Counted from the stretch's first letter, positions 45,955 through 56,276 are shown. The stretch: DNA of 64,000 nt from Rhizobium sp. N324 (GCF_001664485.1 NZ_CP013630.1:1367001-1431000); one strand, 5' to 3'. Notes: generated by a model not told the origin, from the letters alone. Made by a program: numbers and translations.

Positions 45955-46641
45955 ATGGTTGTCCACATGGACCGAAGTTTCTTTTTCGATGCGGTGAGGG
46001 GCGATCTCTTCAAGGGAGAGATGACGCATCCTCAGGTAGTGGGGATCACGGCGATTCTCGATGCCTGGGATGAGCGGTTTTCGCAGGCCGACCGGCGGTG
46101 GCTCGCCTATATCCTGGCGACCGCCTATCACGAGACCGCCTATACGATGCAGCCGGTTCGCGAGACGCTGGCGCAAAGCGATGCCCGTGCCGTCGAGATC
46201 CTGGAAACGGCCTTTTCCGCCGGCCGGCTTTCCTGGGTAAAGACGCCCTATTGGCGGCCCGATGAAGATGGCCGCAGCTGGCTCGGGCGCGGCCTGGTGC
46301 AGCTCACCCACAAGCGGAACTACGAGGCGATGAGCGTGCTGACGGGCATCGACCTCGTTGCCGATCCTGACCGGGCGATGGAGATGGATGCGGCGGTGAC
46401 GATCCTGATCGACGGCATGCTGCAGGGCAGCTTCACCGGCCACAAGCTTGCCGATCACCTGAACGCGGCGAGCGAGGACTGGGTGAATGCGCGGCGCATC
46501 GTCAACGGCACCGACCGGGCGGAAAAGCTCGCGGCTTACGCAATGGCCTTCCATGCGGCGATGCGTCCCAATGCTGCGCATGGCGTGATCGCGCGGTTGA
46601 AGGCCTGGGGTTCGCGTGTTATCGCGCGGCTGACCCTCTGA
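45955..46641 (+). CDS. GH19-type chitinase/lysozyme-like hydrolase
   Basis: 228 residues. The catalytic acid is Glu60 in LATAYHETAYTMQPV, and the second conserved block is WLGRGLVQLTHKRNYEAM (~109-126), matching the GH19 family found in phage endolysins and some bacteria. No signal peptide is visible, which is typical for phage lysins that need a holin. No other phage gene is nearby, so it is an orphan. ATG at 45955 or 45967; GGAAG precedes the first. Might cleave peptidoglycan or chitin. Confidence 0.82.
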   Translation: MVVHMDRSFFFDAVRGDLFKGEMTHPQVVGITAILDAWDERFSQADRRWLAYILATAYHETAYTMQPVRETLAQSDARAVEILETAFSAGRLSWVKTPYWRPDEDGRSWLGRGLVQLTHKRNYEAMSVLTGIDLVADPDRAMEMDAAVTILIDGMLQGSFTGHKLADHLNAASEDWVNARRIVNGTDRAEKLAAYAMAFHAAMRPNAAHGVIARLKAWGSRVIARLTL

Positions 46642-46660
46642 AACTTGACAGGAGCTTCGC

Positions 46661-46966
46661 GTGATCCGCCATATCGTCTTCTTCACCGTGCAGGAGGAGC
46701 ATCTGCAGGAGGTGAGGGCCGGGCTGTCGATTCTGACCGCCATTCCGCATGCGCGGCTCCTGGAAATCGGCACCAATGTGAAGACCGATCAGCTGGGCAC
46801 CGAGATCGATCTCGTGGTCTATGGCGAATTCGACGACGAGGCAGCACTTGCCGCCTACAAGGCCCATCCGGATTATCAGCTCTCGATCGAGCGGGTGCGG
46901 CCGCTCCGGGAAAAGCGCATTGCCGCCGATTACGACAGCCGCACGGCGGTGACGCGGCCGCTTTGA
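46661..46966 (+). CDS. Dabb family (stress-responsive alpha-beta barrel) protein
   Basis: 101 residues from GTG. The opening MIRHIVFFTVQEEHLQEVR and DLVVYGEFDDEAALAAYKA, HPDYQLSIERVRPL match the Dabb domain. A ferredoxin-like dimer is expected. Function is unknown; some relatives are aromatics-related enzymes. AGGAG is upstream. It follows the GH19 gene by 19 bases, so they may be co-transcribed. Confidence 0.88.
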   Translation: MIRHIVFFTVQEEHLQEVRAGLSILTAIPHARLLEIGTNVKTDQLGTEIDLVVYGEFDDEAALAAYKAHPDYQLSIERVRPLREKRIAADYDSRTAVTRPL

Positions 46967-47190
46967 ATTTCAAAAGCATTCGGCTGTCACATTCCGTTGA
47001 AATTTCAAGCGGATGACTGATTTTCCGGAGCGGGAGCGCGCCGCAGCTCAATCAACTTCCGAGCCGCCCGACTCAACTTTCGAAAAAGCGGCGGCAAGCG
47101 ATTCAAAAGATTCGGCAAAAGCGGCCGCACCGTCGCGATGCGTGGACGGAAAGCCGCTCTCGTCCTGATGCCGATGATAATCAAAACCTA

Positions 47191-48441
47191 TTAAGAAGGG
47201 CTGACCTGACTGCCGATTTCTTGAGCGGCGGCCGGACTGGGCTGGGGCGTGTGGGCGCGCACCATCGCCATCAACATCAGCACGAAGGTTAGCGACAAGG
47301 CTGCGAGAATGGCACAGGCGATGAGTGCCGGCCCGGTGCCGGCGCGGTCGAGGATGGCGGTGAAGATGACCGGGGCGATGGCATTCGCGAGGTTTTGCGG
47401 CAGCGATAGCCGGGCCGATTGCAGGCCGTATTCGCCCGGTGAAAACACTGCCAGCGGCAGAAGCGCGCGGGCGACGGTCATGACGCCGGCGCCGAAGCCG
47501 TAAAGCAGAACGAAGGTGACGAGCAGCGGCGGCGACGAACCGGCGACCAGCATGATCGGGAAACTGACCATCATCAGGCCGATGCCCATGGCCGCGCTGA
47601 GCATGGGATTGCCGCGCCGGCCGAGCAGCATGTCGAGGAAACGCGCCGAGATGCCGAGCAGGCCGCGTGCCGAGCCGAGCTGCAGCGCGAAGGCCGGCGA
47701 AGCGCCGGACTGGCGGAAGATCTCGAGCAGCGATGGCGAGATGCCGAAGGTGATGAAGGTCGAGATCGTCGTCGCAGCCGCAATCAGCAGGAAGGCTTTG
47801 CGCCGCGCCACTTTGGACAGCGGCAGCGGCGCGAGGTCCAAGGCGGCGCCTTCGACATGCGTTACGATCGGTTTCGGCAGAGCGAAAAGATGCAGCGGCA
47901 GGCAGATGAAGAATTGCAGGCCGGCTGAGATGAGAAAGGTGACGCGCCATCCCACCGTTTCGTTCAGCAGGCTGAGAATCGGCCAGAAGATGGTGCTCGA
48001 TAGGCCGGTGAACAGCATGAGAATGGCGATGACCCGTTTGCCGTTCGCGCCTTCGCGCTCGACGACGGCGGTATAGGCCGGTGCCGAAAGACCGAACGCG
48101 CCGCCGATGCCAATGACGACCCAGGCGGTGGCATAGAGCAAGACGCCGTTTGCCGCGGCAAGCAGAGAGAGGCCAAGCGCAAAGGTGAGCGATGAGGCCG
48201 AAAGCACCCGCGCGGCGCCGTAGCGGGCGAGCCAACGGCCGGTCGCGGGACCAAGCATGGCGCTGATCATCATCATGATCGTCAGGCCGGCAAACACCAC
48301 CTCGTTCGCCAAGCCGAGAGCGGGCGCCACGATGCGGCCCATGACCCCGAGCATGTCGAAAGTCGTGCCCCAGCCGATCAGTTGGGTGACGGCAAGCACG
48401 CTAACCGTCTGCGCCGAGCGGAAGCGGTGGAAATTTGGCAT
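47191..48441 (-). CDS. MFS transporter (12 TM)
   Basis: 416 residues. About twelve helices. Features: TQLIGWGTTFDMLGVMGRI, GPATGRWLARYGAARVL (loop 2-3 like) and FVLLYGFGAGVMTVARALL. Related to the YbfB/oxalate or anion MFS groups. No recognised adjacent regulator. The start has a weak ribosome binding site. Substrate unknown. Confidence 0.87.
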   Translation of the reverse strand: MPNFHRFRSAQTVSVLAVTQLIGWGTTFDMLGVMGRIVAPALGLANEVVFAGLTIMMMISAMLGPATGRWLARYGAARVLSASSLTFALGLSLLAAANGVLLYATAWVVIGIGGAFGLSAPAYTAVVEREGANGKRVIAILMLFTGLSSTIFWPILSLLNETVGWRVTFLISAGLQFFICLPLHLFALPKPIVTHVEGAALDLAPLPLSKVARRKAFLLIAAATTISTFITFGISPSLLEIFRQSGASPAFALQLGSARGLLGISARFLDMLLGRRGNPMLSAAMGIGLMMVSFPIMLVAGSSPPLLVTFVLLYGFGAGVMTVARALLPLAVFSPGEYGLQSARLSLPQNLANAIAPVIFTAILDRAGTGPALIACAILAALSLTFVLMLMAMVRAHTPQPSPAAAQEIGSQVSPS

Positions 48442-48994
48442 GGGTGCTGAAATGGCCTGAATGCGGGACCCAAGGACATAACAGTTTCAATCGGCCGGTA
48501 AAAGCTGCGATTGCAATTCCCGCAGCATTCACCAGCAGCCGTGGCATGGATGCTCGGGTCAAGCCTGATGCTCGGGTCAAGCCTGATGCTCGGGTCAAGC
48601 CCGATGCTCGGGTCAAGCCCGAGTAGGTGGGGAGCCCAGGGAGAAAATACCGTAAGTCGCAGCGGTTTTGTCGAAATTGCCATCCTTTGTTTTGCGCAAA
48701 TCCGCTTCCGCGATTTTGATGGAATTCCTCCAGACGTCCCGCCTCTTGCCGGTCGTTACCCCCACTCTCCGTCCTGCTCGGGCTTGACCCGAGAATCCAC
48801 GCCCAGCCCCCCTGCGCATCTAGCGCCGCAGACTTTTCCCACACGGAGAAGGCCGCTGAACCTGCCACGGCAGCAGCTGTCGCCAGCAGTCGAGAATGGT
48901 TCTAAACGACCTGTATTACAGCGCATTCATTTGCCATTCAGGTCGCGTGAGTACATATTCGGGGCACGTTGGCATTACCTTGAAAGCATAGCAC
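48442..48994. other. Intergenic region between MFS gene and feuN
   Basis: 553 bases with no convincing gene. It holds four tandem 18-bp repeats and an inverted single copy, plus the upstream region of feuN. Frames that read across it encode only repeated LGSS or GLTRAS units and are artefacts. Confidence 0.6.
48549..48620. repeat. Four tandem 18-bp repeats with an inverted copy downstream
   Basis: Unit GATGCTCGGGTCAAGCCT occurs four times in a row (the last two end in CCC), starting at 48549. The inverted sequence CTCGGGCTTGACCCGAG lies at 48777-48793. The core CTCGGG-tcaag-CCCGAG is itself palindromic, a theme of rhizobial intergenic repeats. No spacers, so not CRISPR. Confidence 0.9.
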
Positions 48995-49243
48995 ATGGCC
49001 TTTCCTTTGAGCGTCGCAGCATTGGCCGCCGGACTGGTGGTATCGGCGCCCTCACCGGATGGCGCGGGCACCCTCATTCATAGCGTGGCGGGCGATTGCA
49101 GTGCCGCCGCGGCCCAGGTCGTCGAGCAGACGGGCGGGCAGCTGCTGTCCGTGCAGCCGGTGGGCGATACCTGCATCATCACCGTTCTGGTGTCGGGCAA
49201 CGGCCAGCGTCCACGCAAGGTGACGGTAAAGGTTCCGATGTAG
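48995..49243 (+). CDS. feuN: FeuN-like small periplasmic regulator
   Basis: 82 residues. An N-terminal signal (AFPLSVAALAAGLVVSAPS) is followed by a small domain with two cysteines (AGDCSAAAAQVVEQTGGQL, GDTCIITVLVSG), likely a disulfide. It lies 55 bases upstream of feuP-feuQ, as feuN does in Sinorhizobium meliloti, where a periplasmic FeuN restrains the FeuQ sensor. The name rests on this position, size and secretion, so it is a strong hypothesis rather than proof. Confidence 0.75.
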   Translation: MAFPLSVAALAAGLVVSAPSPDGAGTLIHSVAGDCSAAAAQVVEQTGGQLLSVQPVGDTCIITVLVSGNGQRPRKVTVKVPM

Positions 49244-49297
49244 GCGGAATCGGTCTATTCAGGACATAACCGATTTGAAGCGGACGAAGGCGGACCG

Positions 49298-49969
49298 ATG
49301 CGCATTCTGGTAGTCGAAGACGACGTCAATCTGAACCGGCAGTTGGCCGACACGCTGAAGGAGGCGGGTTATGTCGTCGACCAGGCGTTCGACGGCGAGG
49401 AAGGCCATTTCCTCGGCGATACCGAGCCCTATGACGCCATCATTCTCGATATCGGCCTGCCGGAGCTGGACGGGGTCTCCGTTCTTGAGAAATGGCGCGG
49501 CGCCGGCCGCGGTGTGCCGGTGCTGATCCTGACGGCGCGCGACCGCTGGAGCGACAAGGTCGCCGGCATCGACGCAGGCGCCGACGACTATGTGACCAAG
49601 CCCTTCCATGTCGAGGAGGTGCTGGCGCGCATTCGGGCGCTGATCCGGCGTGCGGCCGGGCATTCCTCATCCGAGATCGTCTGCGGGCCGGTGCGGCTCG
49701 ATACGAAATCTTCGAAGGCGACGGTCAATGGCACGACGCTGAAGCTGACTTCGCACGAATACCGTCTGCTCGCCTATCTCATGCATCACATGGGTGAGGT
49801 CGTCTCGCGCACCGAGCTGGTCGAGCACATGTACGACCAGGATTTTGACCGCGATTCCAACACGATCGAGGTCTTTGTCGGCCGTTTGCGCAAGAAGATG
49901 GGCGTCGATCTGATCGAAACGGTGCGCGGTCTCGGTTACCGCATCCAAGCGCCGAAACATGCGAATTAA
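49298..49969 (+). CDS. feuP: FeuP-like OmpR-family response regulator
   Basis: 223 residues. Receiver domain with Asp51 phospho-acceptor (AIILDIGLPELDGV) and Lys101 in DYVTKPF; C-terminal winged helix (LKLTSHEYRLLAYLMHHMG, GRLRKKMGVDLIETVRGLG). Overlaps feuQ by 11 bases. In Rhizobium leguminosarum and S. meliloti FeuP/FeuQ control osmoadaptation and iron-linked genes, including cyclic glucan export. Assignment from sequence type and feuN/feuQ context. Confidence 0.85.
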   Translation: MRILVVEDDVNLNRQLADTLKEAGYVVDQAFDGEEGHFLGDTEPYDAIILDIGLPELDGVSVLEKWRGAGRGVPVLILTARDRWSDKVAGIDAGADDYVTKPFHVEEVLARIRALIRRAAGHSSSEIVCGPVRLDTKSSKATVNGTTLKLTSHEYRLLAYLMHHMGEVVSRTELVEHMYDQDFDRDSNTIEVFVGRLRKKMGVDLIETVRGLGYRIQAPKHAN

Positions 49970-51362
49970 GTCGCTCACCGCACGTGTTTTGCTGCTGACC
50001 ACGGTCTGGTCGACGGTGGCGCTCGTGGTGATCGGCCTCTTGATCTCCACCCTTTACCGCAAGAGCGCCGAGCGTGGTTTCCAGGATCTGTTGCGGGCGC
50101 AGCTCTATAACGTCATCAACTCGGTGACGATAGGCGATCAGGGCGCGCTCAGCGGCAGTCCGCAGCTCGGCGACCTGCGCTTTGCCCAGCCGAAGACCGG
50201 CTGGTACTGGGTGGTGGAGCCGCTCGGCACCTATACGACGGCGCCGCTGGTGTCGCCCTCGCTCGGCTCGGCGCTCATTCCGGTGCCTTCGGTCGTCGAG
50301 GCGCCCTTCGACAAGAATTACGAACGCTACTACCAGGTGACGGATGCCTCCGGAAACCGCGTGCAGGTGGCCGAAACCGAAGTGGTGCTCGATACCGATG
50401 GGCGCGCGGCGCGGGTCCGCGTCACCGGCAATGTCGATGTCGTCGAGGACGACGTGCGCACCTTTTCCCACAGCCTCTATCTGGCGCTCGCCGGCTTCGG
50501 CGTCGGCAGCCTGATCGTCAATGCGCTGGCGATTCTCTACGGCCTGAAGCCGCTCGACAAGGCGCGCGCCGCCTTGGAGCGCATCCGCGCCGGCGAGAGC
50601 GAGCAGCTGAAAGGCGATTTCCCGCGGGAGATTCTGCCGCTCGCCAATGAGGTCAACGCGCTGATCGACAGCAACCGCCGCATCGTCGAGCGGGCCCGCA
50701 TGCAGGTCGGCAATCTCGCCCATTCGCTGAAGACGCCGATCGCCGTTCTCCTTAATGAGGCGCGCGTGCTCGAAAAATCCCATGGCGAACTGGTGCGCAG
50801 CCAGGCGGAATCGATGCAGGGCCAGGTACAATCTTATCTCAACAGGGCGCGCATCGCCGCGCAGCGCGAATCCGTGCTCGCCCGCACCGATGCCGAGCCG
50901 GCGCTGGAGCGGCTGGTGCGCGTCATGCGCCGGCTGAACGTCGATACCGAATTCGATCTCGTCGTCTCGCCGCCGCATCTGGCCGTCGCCATGGAGCAGC
51001 AGGATCTCGAGGAGACCGTCGGCAATCTCCTGGAGAATGCGGCCCGTTTTGCCAAGAGCAAGGTCCGGCTTTCCGCCGTCGAGGCCGGCGACGACGTCAG
51101 GGGGGCTGAGGCGAGCGCGCGCCGCCACTGGGTGGAGCTCGCCGTCGAGGATGACGGGCCGGGCCTGGAGCCCGACCAGATCCGCGAGGCGCTGAAGCGC
51201 GGCCGCAGGCTCGACGAAAGCAAGCCCGGAACCGGGCTTGGCCTGTCGATCGTCACCGAGATTTCCGGTGAGTATCAGGGGCGGCTCGAGCTCTCCCGCG
51301 GCGAATGGGGCGGGCTCAAGGCGAAGCTTATCCTGCCGGGCATCACAAAGGATGTTGCATGA
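49959..51362 (+). CDS. feuQ: FeuQ-like sensor histidine kinase
   Basis: 467 residues. Two membrane helices (~8-30 and ~172-195) bracket a periplasmic domain (32-170). HAMP, then HisKA with His255 in MQVGNLAHSLKTPI, HATPase with TVGNLLENAARFAKSKV and GTGLGLSIVTEIS. PhoQ-like layout. It overlaps feuP by 11 bases and is followed by a lipoprotein gene. Its periplasmic domain is the expected contact for FeuN. Confidence 0.85.
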   Translation: MRIKSLTARVLLLTTVWSTVALVVIGLLISTLYRKSAERGFQDLLRAQLYNVINSVTIGDQGALSGSPQLGDLRFAQPKTGWYWVVEPLGTYTTAPLVSPSLGSALIPVPSVVEAPFDKNYERYYQVTDASGNRVQVAETEVVLDTDGRAARVRVTGNVDVVEDDVRTFSHSLYLALAGFGVGSLIVNALAILYGLKPLDKARAALERIRAGESEQLKGDFPREILPLANEVNALIDSNRRIVERARMQVGNLAHSLKTPIAVLLNEARVLEKSHGELVRSQAESMQGQVQSYLNRARIAAQRESVLARTDAEPALERLVRVMRRLNVDTEFDLVVSPPHLAVAMEQQDLEETVGNLLENAARFAKSKVRLSAVEAGDDVRGAEASARRHWVELAVEDDGPGLEPDQIREALKRGRRLDESKPGTGLGLSIVTEISGEYQGRLELSRGEWGGLKAKLILPGITKDVA

Positions 51363-51480
51363 GCAACTGCTTGATGTCACAAAGATACTGGCAAGCGTAT
51401 AGCATGCTTTGCCTTAATGCTGACACGGGGACGCTGCACTTCGATCGGCTGAATTTGACCCCTGATCGTGGTTCGACGCA

Positions 51481-51906
51481 ATGATTTTACGCTCGCAAGG
51501 CATGATCGCTTCCGCTCTTCTCGTCGCCGTCGCGCTCTCCGGCTGCACGACGACGAAAGGTGCCGCTTCACGCGGCATTTTTTCGAGCAAGCCCTCGGCC
51601 TCGGCCGCCTTCCTCACCGCGTTGCAGGGCGGCCTTGCCGGCCGCAGCGGCGTGACGCTGAACGATAGCGACAAGCAGCGGGCGCTGGAGGCGGAATATC
51701 GGGCGTTGGAAGGTGCGGCCGTCGGCCAGCCGGTGCTGTGGACCGGCAACGACGTCACCGGCAAGGTGGTTGCCGCCGCACCCTATCAGGTTGGCTCGCA
51801 GAACTGCCGGCAATATACCCATACGCTGACCGTCGACGGCAAGGACACCGTGGTGCGGGGCGCTGCCTGCCGCAACGAGGATGGCAGCTGGTCGCCGCTC
51901 GGCTAA
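51481..51906 (+). CDS. Outer-membrane lipoprotein, 17-kDa surface antigen-like
   Basis: 141 residues. Signal and lipobox: MIASALLVAVALSGCTT, lipid attached to the Cys of LSGC. The ending SQNCRQYTHTLTVDGKDTV and RGAACRNEDGSW match the 17-kDa antigen/glycine-zipper 2TM lipoprotein tail. Longest start at 51481; 51502 is also possible, both with weak ribosome binding sites. Located 118 bases after feuQ, so it may belong to the envelope-stress output. Confidence 0.8.
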   Translation: MILRSQGMIASALLVAVALSGCTTTKGAASRGIFSSKPSASAAFLTALQGGLAGRSGVTLNDSDKQRALEAEYRALEGAAVGQPVLWTGNDVTGKVVAAAPYQVGSQNCRQYTHTLTVDGKDTVVRGAACRNEDGSWSPLG

Positions 51907-51996
51907 ATCAGGTGAATTGCGGCTTATAGCCTCAAATCTTCGTCATTCCGGCTTTGGCAGTTGGAATGGCGACGCGCTTCACGTATTTGGGCCGAT

Positions 51997-53190
51997 ATGC
52001 TGTTCTGGATTCTCGTTGCCGTTCTGACGGCAGTCGTCGCTGCCATCCTGCTCTACCCCCTTCTGCGCGGTGCGAAGGCGGCGGAAAACCTCCGTGCGGG
52101 TGAGGCGGCGGTCTATCGCGACCAGCTGCGCGAACTTGACCGCGATCTCAACGGCGGGCTTATCACGCCTGAAGAAGCCGACTATGCCAGGGCCGAAATC
52201 GGCCGTCGGCTGATCGCCGTTTCCGCCGGCGAGCCGGAAGAGGCGCCGAAGCCCGCGCGGCATCACCGTTTCACCGAGGCCTTCGTGCTGCTCGTGCTGC
52301 CGCTTCTCGGGCTCTGTCTTTATCTGACGACGGGCCGGCCGGACTTGCCCGCGCAGCCGCTGGAAGCGCGGCTGGAAAATCCCGGCAACGATGTGGCGGT
52401 GCTGATCGCCAAGGCGGAACGGCACCTGGCGCAAAGCCCCGATGACGGTAAGGGCTGGGACGTGCTGGCGCCGATCTATCTCCGCACCATGCGGGTGAAC
52501 GATGCGCAACTGGCCTACCGCAACGCCATCCGGCTGCTCGGCCCAAGCCCGGCCCGGCTCGACGGCCTTGCCGAGACGCTGATGGCCGTCTCCGACGGTG
52601 TGGTGACCGAGGAGACGCGTCAGGTGCTGGAACAGTCGCTGACGCTGGAACCGGACAATCCGCGCGCCCGCTTCTACGTCGCCCTCAGCATGGAGCAGGC
52701 GGGACAGTCCGATGAGGCACGCAAGGCCTTCGAGGCGTTGGCGAAACAATCGCCGGCCGATGCGCCCTGGCTGCCGCTGGTCAATGAGCATATCGCCATG
52801 AATGGCGGCGCGCCGGCCGGTGCGGCTGCCCCGGGCGCCGGTGCGGCTGCCTCGGGCGCCAATCAGGCTGCCCCGGGCGCCAATCAGGCTGCCCCCGGCA
52901 ATCCCACGCAGCAGGATGTCGCGGCGGCCGAAAACATGAGCGCCGGCGACCGGCAGCAGATGATCCGCGGCATGGTTGAAAGCCTCGATGCCAAGCTTAG
53001 CGCAGAACCGAACAATTTCGAGGGATGGGTGCGGCTCGTCCGCTCTTACGCCGTCTTGAACGACAAGGATCGTGCCGCCGCTGCGCTGAAGCGCGGGCTT
53101 GCAGCCTTTCCGCCGCCCGGCGAACAGGGCAGGCAATTGCTGGCGATGGCCAAGGAACTCGGCATATCAACGGAAGGATTGGCTGAATGA
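51997..53190 (+). CDS. cycH: Cytochrome c maturation protein CcmI (CycH)
   Basis: 397 residues. Two N-terminal helices ([20 protein letters not shown] and [18 protein letters not shown]), a coiled cytoplasmic segment ([20 protein letters not shown]) and a periplasmic TPR part ([38 protein letters not shown]). A low-complexity Ala/Pro/Gly linker (~270-290) carries tandem repeats. CcmI delivers apocytochrome c to the heme ligase. Start at 51997 selected because the helix starts there. Overlaps cycJ (ATGA). Confidence 0.9.
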   Translation: MLFWILVAVLTAVVAAILLYPLLRGAKAAENLRAGEAAVYRDQLRELDRDLNGGLITPEEADYARAEIGRRLIAVSAGEPEEAPKPARHHRFTEAFVLLVLPLLGLCLYLTTGRPDLPAQPLEARLENPGNDVAVLIAKAERHLAQSPDDGKGWDVLAPIYLRTMRVNDAQLAYRNAIRLLGPSPARLDGLAETLMAVSDGVVTEETRQVLEQSLTLEPDNPRARFYVALSMEQAGQSDEARKAFEALAKQSPADAPWLPLVNEHIAMNGGAPAGAAAPGAGAAASGANQAAPGANQAAPGNPTQQDVAAAENMSAGDRQQMIRGMVESLDAKLSAEPNNFEGWVRLVRSYAVLNDKDRAAAALKRGLAAFPPPGEQGRQLLAMAKELGISTEGLAE

Positions 53191-53654
53191 CCCGCAAGCA
53201 GAAGCGCCTGGCGGTGATATCAGGTGGCATGGGCTTCATTGCCGCCGCCGTGCTGCTGGTCATGTTCGCCTTCAGCCAGTCGGTCGCCTATTTCTACATG
53301 CCAGCCGATCTGGCCAAGACGCCGGTGGCGCCGGAAACCCGCATCCGGCTCGGCGGCCTCGTCGGCGAAGGCAGCGTCGTGCGCGGCGCCGGCTCGACCG
53401 TGGAATTTTCCGTCACCGACGGCAGTGCCAATGCCGTGAAAGTCCAATATACCGGGATCCTCCCCGATCTCTTCCGCGAAGGGCAGGGGGTCGTCACCGA
53501 AGGCATGTTTGCGCCGGGCACCAACATCTTTACCGCCGATACCGTGCTCGCCAAGCATGACGAGACCTATATGCCGAAAGACGTGGCCGACAGGCTGAAG
53601 CAGCAGGGGCTGTGGAAAGAGGGGCAAGGCGAGGAGGCGAAGGCGACGCAATGA
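53187..53654 (+). CDS. cycJ: Periplasmic heme chaperone CcmE (CycJ)
   Basis: 155 residues. Anchor helix [19 protein letters not shown] at the start, then an OB-fold. The heme-binding His124 lies in [11 protein letters not shown] with Tyr128, giving H-x-x-x-Y. It covalently accepts heme from CcmC and passes it to CcmF. Overlaps cycH and cycK by four bases each, so the operon is tightly coupled. Confidence 0.95.
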   Translation: MTRKQKRLAVISGGMGFIAAAVLLVMFAFSQSVAYFYMPADLAKTPVAPETRIRLGGLVGEGSVVRGAGSTVEFSVTDGSANAVKVQYTGILPDLFREGQGVVTEGMFAPGTNIFTADTVLAKHDETYMPKDVADRLKQQGLWKEGQGEEAKATQ

Positions 53655-55648
53655 TCATCGAGATCGGCCATTACGCGCTGGTGCTGGCGCTGGCAACGGC
53701 GCTCATCCTTTCGATCGTGCCGGTCATCGGCGCCCGCCGCCATGACCGGGCGATGATGGATGTGGCGACCGTCGGTTCGCTGGCGATGTTTGCGCTTGTC
53801 GCCTTCTCCTTCGGCGTCTTGACCTATGCCCATGTCGTCTCCGACTTCTCGGTCGAGAACGTCTGGGAGAATTCGCATTCGCTGGTGCCGCTGATCTACA
53901 AATATTCCGGCGTCTGGGGCAATCACGAGGGATCGATGATGCTCTGGCTGCTGATCCTGACGCTGTTCAGCGCCCTGGTCGCCGTCTTCGGCCGCAACCT
54001 GCCGGAGACGCTGAAGGCCAATGTGCTTTCCGTGCAGGCCTGGATTTCGGTTGCCTTCACCCTGTTCATCCTGCTGACCTCCAATCCCTTCCTGCGGCTC
54101 GATCCGGCGCCGGCCGAGGGCCGCGATCTCAATCCGGTCCTGCAGGATATCGGTCTGGCGATCCACCCGCCGCTGCTCTATCTCGGTTATGTCGGCTTCT
54201 CCGTCTGCTTCTCCTTTGCCGTCGCCGCACTCCTCGAAGGCCGCATCGACGCCGCCTGGGCCCGCTGGGTGCGGCCCTGGACGCTCGCCGCCTGGACCTT
54301 CCTGACGCTTGGCATCGCCATGGGCTCCTACTGGGCCTATTACGAACTCGGCTGGGGCGGCTGGTGGTTCTGGGATCCGGTTGAGAACGCCTCCTTCATG
54401 CCCTGGCTTGCCGGCACCGCGCTGCTGCATTCGGCCCTCGTCATGGAAAAGCGCGAGGCGCTGAAGATCTGGACGGTGCTGCTGGCCATCCTCACCTTCT
54501 CGCTGTCGCTGATGGGCACCTTCCTGGTGCGCTCCGGCGTGCTGACCTCGGTGCATGCCTTTGCCAGCGATCCCTCCCGCGGTGTTTTCATTCTCTGCAT
54601 CCTGCTGATCTTCATCGGCGGGGCGCTGTCGCTGTTTGCCTTCCGCGCCCCGAAGCTTTCGGCCGGCGGGCCGTTTGCCCCGATTTCGCGCGAGGGCGCG
54701 CTCGTCGTCAACAATCTGATCCTGACGGTCGCCTGCGGCACGGTGCTGACCGGCACGCTCTATCCGCTGCTGCTGGAGACGCTGACCGGCGACAAGATCT
54801 CCGTCGGGCCGCCCTTCTTCAACCTGACCTTCGGCCTGTTGATGGCGCCGCTGATCGTCATCGTGCCCTTCGGACCGCTGCTGGCCTGGAAACGCGGCGA
54901 TCTGCTCGGCGTTTTGCAACGGCTCTATCTGGTCGCCGGTCTCGCCTTCCTTGCTGCGGTGATCTTCTTCTATCTCCAGCATGGCGGGCCGGTGCTTTCC
55001 GTGCTGGGGCTGGCGGCCGGGCTGTTCCTGGTCTTCGGCGCCATCGCCGATCTCTGGTATCGCGCCGGCATCGGCAAGGTTACGGGCAACCTCGCCTGGC
55101 GCCGTCTGACCGGCCTGCCGCGGTCGGCCTTCGGCACCGCGCTTGCCCATGCCGGGCTCGGCATCAGCGTGCTCGGCATCGTCGCGGTGACGACGTTCCA
55201 GACCGAGCATGTCATCGAGATGAAGCCCGGCGAGACCACTGACGCCGGCGGCTACAGCCTGCATTTCGACGGCATGCAGCCGGCGAGCGGGCCGAACTAC
55301 ACCGAGGAGCGCGGCCACTTCACCATTCGTCGCGCCGGTGTCGCGGTCGCCGATACCTGGTCGGCCAAACGCCTCTACACCGCCCGCCAGATGCCGACGA
55401 CGGAGGCCGGCATCCTGACCTTCGGCCTCAGCCAGCTCTACGTCTCATTGGGTGACGCCACCAAGGACGGTGGCATCGTCGTGCGCATCTGGTGGAAGCC
55501 GTTCATCCTCTGCATCTGGGGCGGAGCGCTTGTCATGGCCTTCGGCGGCTTCGTCTCCCTCACCGACCGCCGCCTGCGCGTCGGCGCGCCACGGAGGAAG
55601 GCGAAGGCGGCAAAGCCGGCAGAGCCTGCCATGGAGCCGGCGGAATGA
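53651..55648 (+). CDS. cycK: Cytochrome c heme lyase subunit CcmF (CycK)
   Basis: 665 residues with many helices. The tryptophan-rich WWD motif is [16 protein letters not shown] (234-249), and conserved periplasmic His residues include those at NSHSLVP and NHEGSMMLW. Attaches heme from CcmE to apocytochrome c with CcmH and CcmI. Ends with an ATGA overlap into cycL. Confidence 0.95.
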   Translation: MIIEIGHYALVLALATALILSIVPVIGARRHDRAMMDVATVGSLAMFALVAFSFGVLTYAHVVSDFSVENVWENSHSLVPLIYKYSGVWGNHEGSMMLWLLILTLFSALVAVFGRNLPETLKANVLSVQAWISVAFTLFILLTSNPFLRLDPAPAEGRDLNPVLQDIGLAIHPPLLYLGYVGFSVCFSFAVAALLEGRIDAAWARWVRPWTLAAWTFLTLGIAMGSYWAYYELGWGGWWFWDPVENASFMPWLAGTALLHSALVMEKREALKIWTVLLAILTFSLSLMGTFLVRSGVLTSVHAFASDPSRGVFILCILLIFIGGALSLFAFRAPKLSAGGPFAPISREGALVVNNLILTVACGTVLTGTLYPLLLETLTGDKISVGPPFFNLTFGLLMAPLIVIVPFGPLLAWKRGDLLGVLQRLYLVAGLAFLAAVIFFYLQHGGPVLSVLGLAAGLFLVFGAIADLWYRAGIGKVTGNLAWRRLTGLPRSAFGTALAHAGLGISVLGIVAVTTFQTEHVIEMKPGETTDAGGYSLHFDGMQPASGPNYTEERGHFTIRRAGVAVADTWSAKRLYTARQMPTTEAGILTFGLSQLYVSLGDATKDGGIVVRIWWKPFILCIWGGALVMAFGGFVSLTDRRLRVGAPRRKAKAAKPAEPAMEPAE

Positions 55649-56100
55649 TGCGGCGTCTCCTCCTGGCTTTCGTCTTGATGCTGTTGGCCGCGCCGGCCTT
55701 CGCCGTCAACCCGGACGAGGTGCTCGCCGACCCGGCACTGGAAGCGCGCGCTCGCGCCCTTTCGGCGGAACTGCGCTGCATGGTCTGCCAGAACCAGTCG
55801 ATCGACGATTCCAATGCCGATCTCGCCAAGGATCTGCGCCTGCTGGTGCGCGAGCGCATCACCGACGGTGACAGCGACGAGGCGGTGCTGAACTATATCG
55901 TCTCGCGCTACGGCGAATTCGTGCTGCTGAAGCCGCGGTTCAGCATGAAGACGGGCCTGCTGTGGGGCGCCCCGGCGCTGCTGGTGCTCGCCGGCGGCCT
56001 GTCGCTGCTCGTCTTTGCCCGCAGGCGCTCAGGCAAGCCGACGGGAAGTAAATTGACCGCGGATGAGCAGTCGAAGTTGAACGATCTTCTGAAAAAGTAG
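55645..56100 (+). CDS. cycL: Cytochrome c maturation protein CcmH (CycL)
   Basis: 151 residues. Signal peptide ([18 protein letters not shown]), then the redox pair Cys45 and Cys48 in [15 protein letters not shown], typical of LRCxxCQ CcmH, and a C-terminal membrane anchor ([16 protein letters not shown]). Reduces apocytochrome disulfides. Last gene of cycHJKL. No CcmG or CcmABCD gene is in this block, so they must lie elsewhere, as usual in rhizobia. Confidence 0.95.
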   Translation: MMRRLLLAFVLMLLAAPAFAVNPDEVLADPALEARARALSAELRCMVCQNQSIDDSNADLAKDLRLLVRERITDGDSDEAVLNYIVSRYGEFVLLKPRFSMKTGLLWGAPALLVLAGGLSLLVFARRRSGKPTGSKLTADEQSKLNDLLKK

Positions 56101-56276
56101 GCGGTCCATCGGCGGCAATCGTCGGCTCCGGCGGATTGGCCGAAGCAAACATTTCAACATTACCAATTTTTCATTGGCCGGACAGTTCGCAGTAAGGTGC
56201 GCCATCCTATATCTTGATGCATCGACTGATCCGGCGCTGCCGGGCTGAAGATTTAAGAACAAGAGAAGGTGCTCCA

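Noticed and set aside
45955..46641. Prophage remnant around the GH19 gene
   Set aside because: No integrase, structural or regulatory phage genes, and no attachment-type repeats nearby.
48549..48620. CRISPR array
   Set aside because: Repeats are directly adjacent with no spacers and no cas genes are present.
48511..49083. Plus-strand frame across the tandem repeats
   Set aside because: Encodes only repeated LGSS units and unrelated sequence; created by the 18-bp repeat.
53567..55318. 583-codon minus-strand open frame opposite cycK
   Set aside because: Composition is antisense in type and covers CcmF, a full-length conserved gene.
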